Positions 36,005 to 47,165 of a stretch of 64,000 nucleotides of DNA are shown one piece after another. The position numbers and the translations under genes were made by a program. The stretch comes from Phialocephala subalpina (taxonomy: Eukaryota; Ascomycota; Leotiomycetes; Helotiales; Mollisiaceae), in NCBI GenBank assembly GCA_900073065.1, contig FJOG01000002.1:1244652-1308651 (forward strand). Direction: 5' to 3'. Every line of letters begins with the position of its first letter. Position 1 is the first letter of the stretch. The notes under the pieces were generated by a model. It saw nothing but the letters and a program-made list of their open reading frames with translations. It was not told the DNA's origin and did not search any database.

Positions 36005-36845
36005 ATTCTATCGACGGAATCGACCAGCTGGAAATATCCGGAGTTGTCTTCTCGTCTAGTGCAGTTCCTGTATCAAGAAGTGCCCGCCCGTTCCCCATAA
36101 GCATTACTTTTCGATTTTCCAGCGACGACACCGTGGCTTTAGCGACTTCATTCCAGTCTTTCATATCAGCCTCGGCAAGGAGAAGCCCCTCACTAGAGCG
36201 AGGCGGCCATGATGCTTCCACAAACTCGACGTTGCGCTCATGTACGTGTTTCGAGTTGTTGACCACCACGTATACCTTCTGTACCCTGTGGTGTTCCCAG
36301 AGCCTTGCGACGCTCCAACGCAGGCGTACTCGTCCTATCCGCGGGAAAAGACAACTCCAGTTCATAGCAATTGTCCCCAGTCCAGGCGGACAATGACAGT
36401 GGCATTCATCTCGAATTTGTACCCAGGACATATCATTCCGCGTGTGTGGCGAAGGATCACACTTTGAACAGTACAGCTTCTCAGGAAAAAGCCCGCGACT
36501 ACTGATCCAAAGGATATCCTCAGCATTGTTGATGAAACTTCTGACATAAGTCTTGCTAGTTGGATCTTTCACGAACGGCCAATCGTCCCAGGCGCAGGTG
36601 AGGTTATTGATGAGGAAGTATGGAAGCATCAGCTTGAAACCTTCATTGCGAGCTTCCTTGCAAGTCTGCATAATAACGTTGGTTCTGCTATAGCGATGCC
36701 TGGGCATTATGCCAGCTGAGCAGAGTTTCACGATATGAATCTGAGGCTCCGTCAAGGCGAAGCCCCAGATAATGCATCGTAGCTCTAGCGAGAGCTCAGA
36801 AAAGCGTGAGAACATAATTGCTCGTTTCGTATGAGAGTGGTTCAT
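35976..36845 (-). CDS. 2EXR-domain protein, copy 1 (289 aa, short N-terminus)
   Basis: Single exon from ATG 36845. The 2EXR (F-box-like) motif is at residues 12-40: FSRFSELSLELRCIIWGFAL, then PQIHIVK. Further family blocks: NVIMQTCKEARNEGFKLMLPYF, DILWISSRGLF, YCSKCDPSP, KVYVVVNNSKHVHERNVEFVE and the C-terminal SWSIPSIEFVETR. It lacks the coiled-coil N-terminus of the copies at 38703 and 62362, and also lacks their shared upstream box. 2EXR proteins are a large fungal family of unknown function. It appears intact but may be a 5'-truncated duplicate. Confidence 0.75.
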   Translation of the reverse strand: MNHSHTKRAIMFSRFSELSLELRCIIWGFALTEPQIHIVKLCSAGIMPRHRYSRTNVIMQTCKEARNEGFKLMLPYFLINNLTCAWDDWPFVKDPTSKTYVRSFINNAEDILWISSRGLFPEKLYCSKCDPSPHTRNDMSWVQIRDECHCHCPPGLGTIAMNWSCLFPRIGRVRLRWSVARLWEHHRVQKVYVVVNNSKHVHERNVEFVEASWPPRSSEGLLLAEADMKDWNEVAKATVSSLENRKVMLMGNGRALLDTGTALDEKTTPDISSWSIPSIEFVETRAVPI

Positions 36846-37058
36846 TGAAGCTGATTGACGGAAATATTCAGTATTGGCGTAGAAGGAACTTGGACGAGAG
36901 ACTTATTTTGATTTGAAAATGTAATGCCATATCAGACATGGGGAATATTTCAGATTTTCAAGTTGCATTGGGTTTGTGGATGACAGACAAGCTCCCGCTC
37001 TTCGCTTCCGCTGCTAGCACGATCTTGGTGCTGGTGTGCCCAAAGATCCCCCACCAAG

Positions 37059-38149
37059 TCACCTCCTTCTCGTGAATGAGGATTCCGAAAGGTTCAGTTG
37101 GACACGGGCTGGTCTAATCGAGCTCGTTATTTCCAACCACTGCTTCCGCCTGAATGCAGGGTGTGCCTCTACATACTCAATAGTTGGGATAACCCAATCA
37201 GAAATCTCAGCCACATATTGGGACCGACAACCCACTCTCGAGGAAGGCTTCCCGCTTCTGAATAAGTTCAGCCTTGAAAACTCCCAACAATTTGACTTTC
37301 TCCTTAGCCACCGCATCGCAAGTATTCGCTGAGAAGAAATCCTTATTAGGCGGTTATCTTGGCTCCCGAAAAAGAACGTCTCGCTCTCCGTTACCCGCAT
37401 TGCCGCTGACAACCACCACACATATTTTGCGGAAAGCGTGTCCTTGAAAGAAGAATTCCACCGCTGCTGCCATCTCTCTCTCTAAAATTCCTAATTTGTG
37501 CATATTCATAACGACAGCTGCCAGTCCATGCTGGGATCTGGGGAGGCATCGACAAGGAATGGATACTGGTTCGCCAGCAGCTGAGGTGTTGTCGTCTGGA
37601 TGGGGCTCGCACCGTGAGCAATATAGCGGCACACTGAAGTCTGTACTGAAGAATTCACGGGGTAGCCAGAAGATATCTTCGTCATAGTGTACGAAATATT
37701 TTCTGTCGTCCTTAGGCCCAAGCTTATAGTAGGGAAGCTTGAGCTTTCATCCCTCGTCCCGAGCTTCTCTGCAGGCTTGCATAATTGTGTTGACTTTGCT
37801 GCCTCCTGCGCATTTACTTCCCACATAATGAACCTCTGGGGTCTTCATCGCACATCTCCAAATCAAGCCACGTAGCTCTAATGGCAATTCGGGAAATCTC
37901 GAGAATTTGGCACCTTGTATCTCGTCTCGAAGGTGGCGGACTTGTTTCACAAGGAACGTATTCGCAGATCGTAAGTTGGTAACATCTTTCTTGGAGGTGA
38001 TGAACTGCAGTAAGAAGTGATTCGTTTGTGCGTCGAGCTGTATCAACATCTAGTTTCAGGTCGTTGATAGAGGCCAGCAGTGACGAGAGAAGGGTCGAAG
38101 GGACTGGGACAATGTCTGTCGATTGTTCTGTATCTGAGATGGCAGCCAT
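37059..38149 (-). pseudogene. 2EXR-domain gene, copy 2, broken
   Basis: It starts like the functional copies (MAAISDTEQSTDIVPVPSTL, ATG 38149), then a one-base frameshift near the run CCAAGAAAGATG (about 37988) moves the frame. The 2EXR motif (FSRFPELPLELRGLIWRCAM) is in the new frame, a TGA follows EARDEG (near 37747), the frame continues (KLKLPYYKLGPKDDRKYF), a TAA follows FREPR, and the tail (WVIPTIEYVEAHPAF) sits in yet another frame ending near 37059. All family blocks are present in order, so decay is recent and by small indels and stops. The upstream CACGTG box (38280-38287) is kept. Confidence 0.8.
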
Positions 38150-38702
38150 GGCTATTGTATGCTGGGCCTCAATCGCAGGAGCGACGCTGATGAAGTAAGA
38201 CGCGTCGAGTGAAATCAAGTGAAGCTGCAGTCCAAGTACTGAGACAACACCCCTGCTCAATTTTAGCACAACTCGCTGCCACGTGATTACCCCTCCTTCC
38301 CCATTGGGACGAAATTCTCGCCCCGGGGTTGAAGTTCTACTTTCTCGTAGCTGCATATGTACACATACATCGTACTGAAATGTCACATAGAGGAGCATGA
38401 GGATTGACGCATAATGAAGTCTGTTTATTGCTGGGTACTTATGAAAGGAGTCAAGTCCGGCCATCATTTCTCTGGGAAAGGCGTAGGATACGGGTTGCTA
38501 TGTACCCAAGGCTTGAGCCATACCGAGCCTTATGACACCGCACCAACCAGATCAGCCTTCCGCTCAGTAAGTGGCCTATGGTTCTGAAAAGACCCATACT
38601 CAACATTTAGAGGTGACGTGAATGCCAATTGCCTTGAGATTAGAATGTTCCACCGATTCTGGTACATTCTTGTAGTGAAGTCGAGCTAGGAGCTAGCAAA
38701 TC

Positions 38703-39718
38703 TCACCTATGTGTAGCTGCAGAGTGAGCCTCGATAAATCGTACTGACGGTAGTTTCCAGTCTGACAAGTCTTGCTTGCCGGACTTATCGATCTCTGCCT
38801 CTGTCTTACCAGCACTGAGCAATACCTGCCTATCCCGTGTACGCTTCTCCTTGAAAGCTTTTAGGCACTCTTCCGTGGCTTTGTTCGCCTCGTCCCAATC
38901 TCTCACTTTACCTTCCCAACTTAGCGGAATCCTCTGAGATGATGGCTCGGCAAAGACGATATCTCTTTCTGCTGGCTGCGCGTGGTTGACCATTACAATG
39001 TAAAGCTTTCGAGCTTTGTGGTGATGCAAGGAGAATACCACAGAGTCTCGCAGATCGTACCTGTCCCAAATCTGGTAATTGATGGCAATTGCACCTATTC
39101 TGTTCGCAGGCTTGCACAGGCAGGTCGCGACGCTTCTTGATTGTCCCGATAACCATGGTACATTGTCCGGATATGGCGCACATTCTGAGCAATGGATAGT
39201 CTCGCGGAGAAACTGGTCGGAAATCCAGAAAGTGTCCTCGTTGTAGTTGACGTAGTTTTTCGTACCTCGAACGGCTGCTTGAGGATCGACTGCCATATAG
39301 AAGTATGGAAGACTAGGCACCACTTGCAACGCTTCCTCACGCGCTTCTTTGCAAGCTAGCAGTGTGGGGAACTTTGTGCGAATGTGTTTCTTTCCACCCA
39401 TGATATGGATCTGCAAGGCTGTCACGGCCATGCTCCCTGCTCACAATCTCGAAGTTAGTACACTTCTTTCATACTTCAAAATGTCCTGGGCGTATGGGGA
39501 CATTCAACTCTGAAACGGGAAGAAAGAGGACCACTGTGCCGAGAAGGCGACTTACAGATAATTCTGCGAATTTCTAGCGGCAGAAGGGAGAATCGGGAGA
39601 ATTTAGCACCCCGCAATTCGGCCGCTCGAAGTTGATTGATTTGATCGCTCGAAAGCTGTTGCTTGGGAGACTCGGAATGATTAAAGGACGATTGATCTGC
39701 GCCTGCAACGGTAGCCAT
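38703..39718 (-). CDS. 2EXR-domain protein, copy 3 (298 aa)
   Basis: Exons 39718-39556 and 39436-38703; the 119-nt intron (GTAAGT donor, GAGCAG acceptor) falls inside the 2EXR motif, after IRRIIW, and keeps phase. N-terminal helix (SSDQINQLRAAELR), then FSRFSLLPLEIRRIIWSMAV, LQIHIMGG, CKEAREEALQ, EDTFWISDQFL, HCSECAPYPD, IGAIAINYQIW, KLYIVMVNHAQPAERDIVFAE and LSDWKLPSVRFIEAH at the end: the complete family plan. It looks functional. Upstream a CACATG at 39860-39865 stands where the other copies have CACGTG. Confidence 0.82.
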
Positions 39719-40512
39719 GGTGATTGTCTCTTGTGTTCGAGGTGATTGTATTTCGTCTTGTCGAAAGATGTTGCGTTCGTCTGCCTGAAGAAGCCAGGAC
39801 GCTGGAGGAAACGCGATGATACGCGGGACCCCTGCTCCTTTACTAGCGTCACTCGATTCCATGTGCTGACCCCTCCTCCTTCTAGTTCCTTCTTGCTCAC
39901 ATGCGATTGTCCTGAGCATGGTGGCGCTTTGAAGAGAACTTGGGACGCGCGGCATATGAAGGAGATTCAGGAATATTTTGTTTGGATTCCCAGGCTGGCC
40001 TGTTCTTAGCGCTCCGAATGAATGTCCCAGGACCTAGGTACTTTGGTATATCGCTTTGCCTAAAAAGTATAAAATGGTTCAAGGTCATCTCTTGGACGTT
40101 GCTCAAATACCATGTGTGGGATAACAAGAAGCTCACAATCCTGCTTTGGTGAAGCTGTAGCATTCTCAGGGTCAGAGACTGGTGAGAGCGCAAGATATTG
40201 ACTACCAGAATCTCAGCTTAAGGAATATATGTGGTGTGCACGAGCTTCGCGGTGTGGAGAAAGTTTATATTTAATAGATGCTGACGAGAGCCAGTGAGAT
40301 GTTCAAGGACCAGAGCATGAAGGGGTACCAACTCGATTCCGACGGCCGTCAAATACCGGACCGTTATGATAAGCGGTATCTTTCCACTCACCCTCGTTCA
40401 GCGCTGTTGTAATGAGGTCAGGTGAGCCTGGATATATTGGGTCTCTGGAAGGCTGCTACTGGGAGAGGTCGGTAAACCTACCTCCCTTCTGCAATTCCTA
40501 GACCAGGCATCA
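39719..40512. other. Intergenic region; contains the copy 3 upstream region
   Basis: The first 150 bases hold the conserved upstream elements of copy 3 (CGCGT-rich block near 39815-39835 and an AGGGGT). The rest shows no gene. Confidence 0.45.
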
Positions 40513-42120
40513 TCATCCTTCAAACCATGTCTCGCGGGCACCCCACACCTGCCTTATATCTTGATTACCATCCAGCTTCTCCTTCTCCTCTCTTTCATTC
40601 CGTTCCCTCTCTTCAATACGATCCAAACACTCCTGCTTCTCCCAGCACTTGTTGTACGACAGCTCAATATCCGGCTTGATAGCATCTCGAACTTCATCCA
40701 TCAAATCCCATGGCCATCCCCAGTCTCTCAACTGCTCCCTTGTTTGAGGACATGACCATCGATCGGGAGTGAAAATTATCTCAATTTTTCGAAGCGCTGA
40801 TTGCTGTGCTATTGCAAGCTCTGCGAATTTGAGAATCCAATCTTTCTGCTTCTGTCCAAAATCGATCCATGATTCGCTGCTCTGATCTATGACTGTGAAG
40901 TCCCAGATGAAAGTATGCAACTTGGGTCCAAGGAGTGTTGCGCATGCGACCTCAGGCGAGGGACTGACAACAAAGCACGATAAGTTCAGTGTCTCCAGGT
41001 TCGGGAAGTTGAGAAAACTGATATCCTTCTTCTCTCTCCCTAGTGCACCGATTTCAATACCTTTCAGGGAGCTGCGGTGGTCCTGGAGAAGACTTTGAAA
41101 ATGGCCAAGATCCCAGCTGATCTGACCTGAGTACCCATTCCCAAAGCGGAAGTGCTCCAAAGCTTTGGGCAACTTGAGAAATCTTCGAAGAGCTTCAGGA
41201 GTGTCGCCGAAATCATCTAAGTCAAGTCCGGTGATGCTAGATGAGCGTTCAAATTCCTTGTCCATCGTTAGTAAGTGTGCAATTGAAATGAATTGCTTCT
41301 TACTCACCTTGGATATCGGGGCCAAAATGGCCTTGTCGTCCTGCGCACAGATGCCATATATTGTTAGACTTTGCAGCCGCATCGTTTGGACGAGGTCGCA
41401 AACGGGAGCCAGATATAGATCCCAGCATTCCCTGCTCAAAGTGAGACTTTTGACAAGAGTCAGATTTCGAAATGCCCTTTTCAGAAATGGCCAGGTGTAG
41501 GGTTTGTCGAATCCACCACGGAGTGCAAAGGACGTAACATTCGGTAGCCAGCTTAGAAGTTCTTCTCCAAGAACATAATCTTCCAAAGTGGGGTCTACCG
41601 TGACGCTTGGGATATGGAAGCTCACACTCTTGCACAATGTGCCAAGATATGGGTTTTCTCCTATCGTTCTGTACAGGCATCTTACAGGTGTACAAGCTGG
41701 AACCCAACAATGAGGCCATGAAAATTCAATATTCTTGAATAGGAGTGATTGTGTAATACGGTAAAAGATTTTGCAAACTCTCGAAAGAGCAAGAGCGCAT
41801 TCGCAATATGCTGTTCTCCAGTGGCTGCACGCGATAGCGATGCTGATAATCTCGTGGATGATCTCATCTGGCAAGTTGGTAATATGAAGACCAGACGTGG
41901 AAGGGTCGTCAATAGAGGAATCTTGCGCTGAATCTTTGGGAGGTCGCATTAACATCAGCTCTCCATCTTCAGACGCACCAAGGCATAGCTGTTGGAATGT
42001 GGCTGGGGCGGGTTCTTCTTTCGAATTAGGGGTCTTGGGGCTCCTGCGAGCTACGGTGCGAGCCACGGCGCAACGATAACAGAAGTCGTCCATCCTCTCA
42101 GATGAGTCATATCCACGCAT
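40513..42120 (-). CDS. F-box protein (535 aa)
   Basis: Single exon from ATG 42120. An F-box lies at about residues 80-130: HITNLPDEIIHEIISIAIAC, then CALALSRVCKIFYRI and LLFKNIEF. The remaining 400 residues have leucine-rich, LRR-like spacing (LVKSLTLSRECWDLYLAPVC, LRKIEIIFTP) and end in a charged stretch rich in Glu/Arg (IEERERNEREEKEKL). F-box proteins link substrates to the SCF ubiquitin ligase through Skp1; this substrate is unknown. The start codon overlaps the last 14 bases of the decayed 2EXR copy 4. Confidence 0.85.
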   Translation of the reverse strand: MRGYDSSERMDDFCYRCAVARTVARRSPKTPNSKEEPAPATFQQLCLGASEDGELMLMRPPKDSAQDSSIDDPSTSGLHITNLPDEIIHEIISIAIACSHWRTAYCECALALSRVCKIFYRITQSLLFKNIEFSWPHCWVPACTPVRCLYRTIGENPYLGTLCKSVSFHIPSVTVDPTLEDYVLGEELLSWLPNVTSFALRGGFDKPYTWPFLKRAFRNLTLVKSLTLSRECWDLYLAPVCDLVQTMRLQSLTIYGICAQDDKAILAPISKVSKKQFISIAHLLTMDKEFERSSSITGLDLDDFGDTPEALRRFLKLPKALEHFRFGNGYSGQISWDLGHFQSLLQDHRSSLKGIEIGALGREKKDISFLNFPNLETLNLSCFVVSPSPEVACATLLGPKLHTFIWDFTVIDQSSESWIDFGQKQKDWILKFAELAIAQQSALRKIEIIFTPDRWSCPQTREQLRDWGWPWDLMDEVRDAIKPDIELSYNKCWEKQECLDRIEERERNEREEKEKLDGNQDIRQVWGARETWFEG

Positions 42121-42832
42121 CTTGGGAGATGGGCGATGGCATCGATGTATTGTTGGGGTGGAGAAGGAAGGTGTCGTAAGGCTGAGGCAGCAATTTGATG
42201 TGATGCCGCCTTTTCCTCAGCACCTTCTCAGGTAAAGCAGCACTGCGGGACCTTCCTAGCCAGCCTGGGTCGCATCGAGGGCAGTATACCCGTACTTGAC
42301 CAGCCATGTAAATGTCATCGGGGAGCCAGATCGTATCACTTTCGTAATCCATGTAGTTCTTGGTAGTTGGAGGAATTCGGTAGCAATAGTATCCACAGCG
42401 TTTTCGGCAGCTGTTGTCTTTAACCTCAAAATAAGGTAGCTTAAGCTTCAACCCTTCCTTGCGAGCTTCTCTACATGCTTGCATAAATTTCTTCACCCTG
42501 CTGCGACTAACCAACTGGTCGCCTATGATATGTATCTGCGGCACCGACAAAGCCATCCTCCATATCGAACATCGTATCTCTGTAGGTAGGTCTCGGAATC
42601 TCGGAAATCGCGGCCCTTCATCTTGTCCCATCTCAATTCGTACAATGAGGGAAGAATTCGTCAATCGTAATTCGGTATTCGCAGATTCTAGCTCGGATAC
42701 TTTCGTTCGCAGACTCGAAACGTCTTCCTTGAATTCCTTCACTGAAGCCACAAATGATCCGAGAATGGACGATGGGACTTGGACGATATTGAATCCGGAG
42801 GTAGGGTTCGAGACCAATTGCTCTGCAGCTAT
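42107..42832 (-). pseudogene. 2EXR-domain gene, copy 4: start codon lost, C-terminus replaced
   Basis: The reading frame is intact through the coiled coil (VKEFKEDVSSLRTKVSELES) and the 2EXR motif (FPRFRDLPTEIRCSIWRMAL), NYMDYESDTIWLPDD and YCPRCDPGW, but the expected initiator is ATA (42832-42830) in the context ACCATAGCTGC, where copies 2 and 3 have CCATGGCT. No other ATG lies before the conserved part. After CDPGW the family sequence is lost (no INY, VVNN or FVEAR blocks) and the frame ends in unrelated residues, 14 bases into the F-box gene. It was probably truncated by a rearrangement and silenced. The upstream CACGTG and CGCGTCTCGTCGCGT elements remain. Confidence 0.7.
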
Positions 42833-43508
42833 GGTTGTTGCCGTTGTGGCTCGCAATGGGTGGATGATGGAAAGTGAAGACAGAAAGAAACGGATGGACG
42901 CGACGAGACGCGGGATTTGGAGCTACCCCTGTCTATTATTAGTGCCACACGTGATCGTTTTTCCACTTTAGGAAGGTGGGGGTCTCTTGGTTTCTCTGTG
43001 GGAGTTCAGAGGCCAGACTTTTTGATTGAGTTTTATTCGCTAGTTTTGAAATCTAGATGCAAGTAAAGTAGTGCTTTTATCCCCAGGAGTCTGGTTCCAT
43101 TCCTCCATGCTTCACGAGTCGTTGCCGCGTTCCTCATTGAAGAGCAATAATTGCAATGCTCTATCCCCAGCATGAGCGGAATGCCGCACTGATGAAGCCA
43201 AGTTCCCGTGATATAGCAGAGCAGGGAGTGAAGAAAAAAAGAGAAAATTGGTTCAGAAAAGGAGCAGTGGTCTTCCCAACCACCTCAAATCCTTTTGACG
43301 CTGTCTCATCGCCTTGTCTGTCTTCTAAAAGGCCCCAAAGCTCTGAGAAAATGCTGTTGGATTTCGAGTGTTGGCGAGTAATATTCAAAGTGTATGTTTT
43401 GGAGGTATTGAAGGGTATTGTGGTGCTGCGTTTGGGTCTCATCCGCCGAGATGAGGGACGGATGCTGGAGATCCAGTCTCTAGAGACCCTTCATAGTTGG
43501 CCAACCCA
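42833..43508. other. Intergenic region with conserved upstream elements of copy 4
   Basis: ACGCGACGAGACGCG at 42898-42912 and CACGTGAT at 42948-42955 match the upstream region of other 2EXR copies. The rest to 43508 holds no supported gene. Confidence 0.5.
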
Positions 43509-44476
43509 TTATGGAATGGCCATGTACGGATGCGTCATATCGAAATCTGGGTCCTCCTCTAGACTCTCGACCTTAACACGACCTCGAGGTATTGTCATTT
43601 CTCCCCACAATGGCGAGTCAGCCAGTCGAGGACATTGTCCATCTCTGACTAGAGCTGCCAGCGTGTCTAGAACAACCAATCTCGGGATAACGTACCGCGG
43701 ACGGACATTCGTGTACGCTCGTTGCAGCTGAACAATGTAATCATGTTGATTATCGAGTTTGTTGTCCAGGAAGAGTCCGAAGTCGAAATCAGCAGACTCG
43801 AAGTGTCTGACACGCTCTTCTGCAGTCCAGCTTGCCCAACGTCCTCTGACTGCTTCTCTCTGTCTCTGGTTAGCATAATTCGACATATCAAACATGCCAT
43901 GTCTATTACCAGAGTTGCACACTCGTTTTTGTTCTCCTCAACTGGCCTCCAAAGCTGAGTGATTTCAGCACTACGCCGGAGTCTGGCGGGCTCGTACTCA
44001 GCAGTAAGGCGGTGCAGCTCGTTGGTGAGATGTTCGTATGTATTCTCCATTTCTGGAATTGCAGAGCGTACACGCGTGAGTTCCGTTTCCTCTGCGAACA
44101 CCTGGCCTGCTGTACTGCTTATGACTCTAATAACTTCAGGATCTCGAGGCGAGTGCTGTGCGTTTGCCAGAACCTGATCATAACGAATGTATAGCTCTCG
44201 TAATGCAGGCTCTCGGTTGGTAATCACAGCCCTGTGCTCAGCCAGCTCCTCCTCTAGCTTGTTGCGCTGCGACCGTATTGGGCCGATTATGCCAGAGACA
44301 CGGTTATTCTCGGTGCTGTCGGCTTCCATGGCTAGCATGTACCGATCGAAAGCTCGCCGCTGGGCTCGCTGAAGATCAGCAATGACATGAATGGAGGCTT
44401 GGGGGCGGTAAGCTGGGCAAATGTCAGTAAGGTCTCTTTCATGCTCAGTATCGATAGTGATTTGACACTAACGCAT
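43509..44476 (-). CDS. Coiled-coil protein of the FExG-D family, paralogue c (287 aa)
   Basis: Exons 44476-44473 (ATG plus one base), 44412-43910 and 43865-43509 join in phase; the tiny first exon is supported by the GTTAGT donor, the CCCAG acceptor and correct phase, but an in-frame ATG at 44338 is a simpler alternative. Residues 40-160 are a long charged coiled coil (RNKLEEELAEHRAVITNRE). After the 44-nt intron come AEERVRHFESADFDFGLF and VLDTLAALVRDGQCP, matching blocks of the genes at 27199 and 28744, with an intron at the same place and phase. Function unknown. Confidence 0.65.
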
Positions 44477-45265
44477 TGTCTCGTATCTTGAATGGAGTTG
44501 TGGAAGAGGGGTTGGGAAGAGCGAGTCGAGAAAGATAGTTAAATTTCCAAGATCCAAGTCGAAGATTTGTCGTGGAATGCTTATCGTAGAAGGGCTGTCG
44601 TGGGAAACTTGTGGTGGAGAGGTGAGAGGTCGTCAAGGATGAACTGCAGGCGCAGAGTCGAAGGTGAAAGTTGAAGTCAAGAAAGAAGTTCAAGGTGGAA
44701 GGACGTTGATAGAAGGAGGAAGGCAGGAACGATTGAGCCTGCAAGGTAGAGGTTGAATAGTTGAAGTCGAAGAATCGGGCCTGCGAAGCAGAAGTCCAAA
44801 GTTGAGGATGTGTAGATGAAATTTCAATGAAAGGTTAGGGGTTGAAGAAGTTAAGATGTTCTCGAGGAGGTTGTCCAATTTTATAACCACCTCGCTTAGT
44901 CCAGCTTCCCGAACCTGAGGTACTGCTGAAAACTGTTCAATGCCATCTATTGAACAGCAAAAGCTCTTCCATCTTCCTATACGCAAGTCTCCATCCCATC
45001 GCTTTCGAAGATCTTCCCATTGACTCAATCTTGAAAGTGACAGTGACCCAAACTTATACCAACACTATCAAACCAAAAACAACTCATCCAACCCCCAACA
45101 CCTCAATTGCCTGTGTAGTCGTAGATAATGTAAGAGAGTGAGTATTGAGATCTGGGTATATGTTCATAATTCGTGGCAGATTCATTTCCCAACCAAAAAG
45201 CATTCGAGCTTCTCCTCTTCCCCCACTGCATCCCACTATCGCCACATGCCATTGTGAGAAACATA
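44477..45265. other. Intergenic region
   Basis: 5' leader of the gene at 44476 and 3' flank of the caspase-like gene. No other gene seen. Confidence 0.45.
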
Positions 45266-47165
45266 CTAGAAAGTGGCACGTTCCTCACCATCCCAACTCG
45301 GCGTCTCCTCCACATCATCTGTCAACTTCGCAGCGCCGACAGTCCGAAGAGTAGCAAGTTCCCCCTCACAAATCTCAGGCATCGCACGCTCGACTCTGTC
45401 CTGGGATTGATGCTGTTGAACACTAGATGGGGCCTTGCATGCGATGTCAATTGGTTTCGTAGATACTTCTTCAAGCAGCTTCGAGGTGAGCAACGACTTG
45501 CTTGAGGGCTTCGAGCTAACGCTTTTCATAGAAAGACCATCGTAGAGATTCGATGATAGGCTGCCGTTGATTGAGTCGTCCCAGTCGGACATTGGGTCGT
45601 CTTCGATTGCGCATTCGTTGTTGGAGTCTTCTTCGTCTCTGTCTGAGATATCTTCGAGGCGTGTTGGCATCCAAGGACGAGTCTCGCCAGTATCACTAGG
45701 ATGGAAGTCAGCATTGTAAGGAATAGTCCGGTTGAGGAATATACTTCATCTCGCCATCTGATCCTTCGTCAGATCCACCGTCGGAGCCATAAGAACTATC
45801 GGCACTTCGAAGATTTCCATCAGGCTTCCGGGACCTGCATAGATACGGTGGTCTCTGGTACATGGAAGAGAATGAGTTCCGCCCAGATGTTGCTCCAGAA
45901 CGAATGATGGCAGCATGCTTGTTTGGGGAGGCAATGTAGCCTATGAAAGAACAGGCTGGATGAGCTGGTAGCAGGTCCCAGATCATGACTGGAACGGAGA
46001 GCGTCAGAAGAGTCGAGTATCCTTTGTAGACTCCTTCCACAGTAGCATACTTCACCAGAGCTGGAAAGTCTGCTAGCCAACGTCGACATGACACGGCATC
46101 GAGACCGCCTTGGTCCCCTTCGAGGGCGATGGAAATGAGGACATGAGGTACCTTGTAATCCCCGTTCGGGCGACAGCCTGTCAGAGGGTTGACGAATATT
46201 TCTTCGTCGTCTAGGTCCATAGCATCGACGTAAGATGTGGATCGTTCCTGCGGAGGCTCTTCCCGAACAGGTGCCTTTTCTGCCGCTTTGATACCTCTCA
46301 AGGATGAGATCTCGATACCAGGCGCTTTGGGATCACCAGTGTAGACCCAATGGATTGGAGTTGAGCACCATTCCCATTTTCGTCCATCTCGTCCCTTCTC
46401 AGGTCGCTTCTGTTTCAGCACAAAAAGCACTTCAGTATGCAGCATAGCAGCAGAAAATGATGGCTTGTTGCTCCAGTCCTCGAGCACTTCGATCAGAGTG
46501 TTTGTGAATGAATAGACCCCGGGAGGTGGTGCTATCGTCTCCCATCCACAAGCAGCAATTGCTTCCATCGTCCCCGTTCCTGTGCCAGCAGCCGAACTTG
46601 CAGCCGCACAGCAGTCAAGCAAGATCAAAACATCAGACACAGCAGTCCCAAACAGAGTCTGAATCGCGGACCAATCAACGAAAGGAGAGTCTGGTTGTGC
46701 CTTGCACCACCATTGATTTTGCCTCGCATTGTTGATCTTCCCGTGCCCACCATAATACACAATGAAAAGATTGCCATCCTCGTCGAATTTCTGCAGGAAG
46801 TTACAGGTCATGCTCGTGAGTTGGATCTGTGAGGCAGTCGAAGGGATGAGCCATATCTCCGTGTTGAATCCATAGAGCTTATCAAATACATCGTAAAGTC
46901 GATTCATTTCATCTTCGACCTGTAGCTCGTCCTCTGCCCATCGGATCAGGCAGACATTGACTGCATGATAGCGAGAGCGTCCTCGGTTCGGGAATGCCTG
47001 GTTGGCAGCCTGATATTGTGAGTGTACGTCCTTGAGATACAGACTTCAATCTCATACATCTTGGAGGCTGTCTGCGAAGGCAGCTATATCACTGATGTGG
47101 TACGTTGATCTGGAGGTATCATGAGTTGTCGGAGACGGAGGGGTCAATGGATTGTCATCCTTCAG
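45266..47165 (-). CDS. Caspase-like (peptidase C14) protein, at least 600 aa, 5' end unresolved
   Basis: Exons 47165-47058, 47009-45745 and 45695-45266 join in phase, with 48- and 49-nt introns (GTATGA and GTATAT donors). Order: a short helix (ISDIAAFADSLQDAANQAFP), a beta strand (YHAVNVCLIRW), FDEDGNLFIVYYGGHG with the catalytic His, SDVLILLDCCAA with the catalytic Cys, then PIHWVYTGDP closing the caspase fold, an extra domain (VPHVLISIALEGDQ) and an acidic Ser/Asp-rich tail (about 130 residues). Fungal proteins of this type are linked to metacaspase-like signalling or incompatibility systems; role here unknown. The frame upstream of 47165 meets a TGA, so the initiator is either in an upstream exon or lost by a frameshift: an adjacent shifted frame at 47166-47343 (AAARQAIDENDEDTILIAAE) is protein-like. 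Confidence 0.8.

Noticed and set aside
43156..43731. Plus-strand ATG frame of 191 codons
   Set aside because: Its second half is antisense to the coiled-coil paralogue c and the first half has no recognisable features.
35976..47165. 2EXR, F-box and caspase-like genes as a defined allorecognition (het) locus
   Set aside because: No HET, NACHT or HeLo domain could be identified, so this stays only a speculation raised in the findings.
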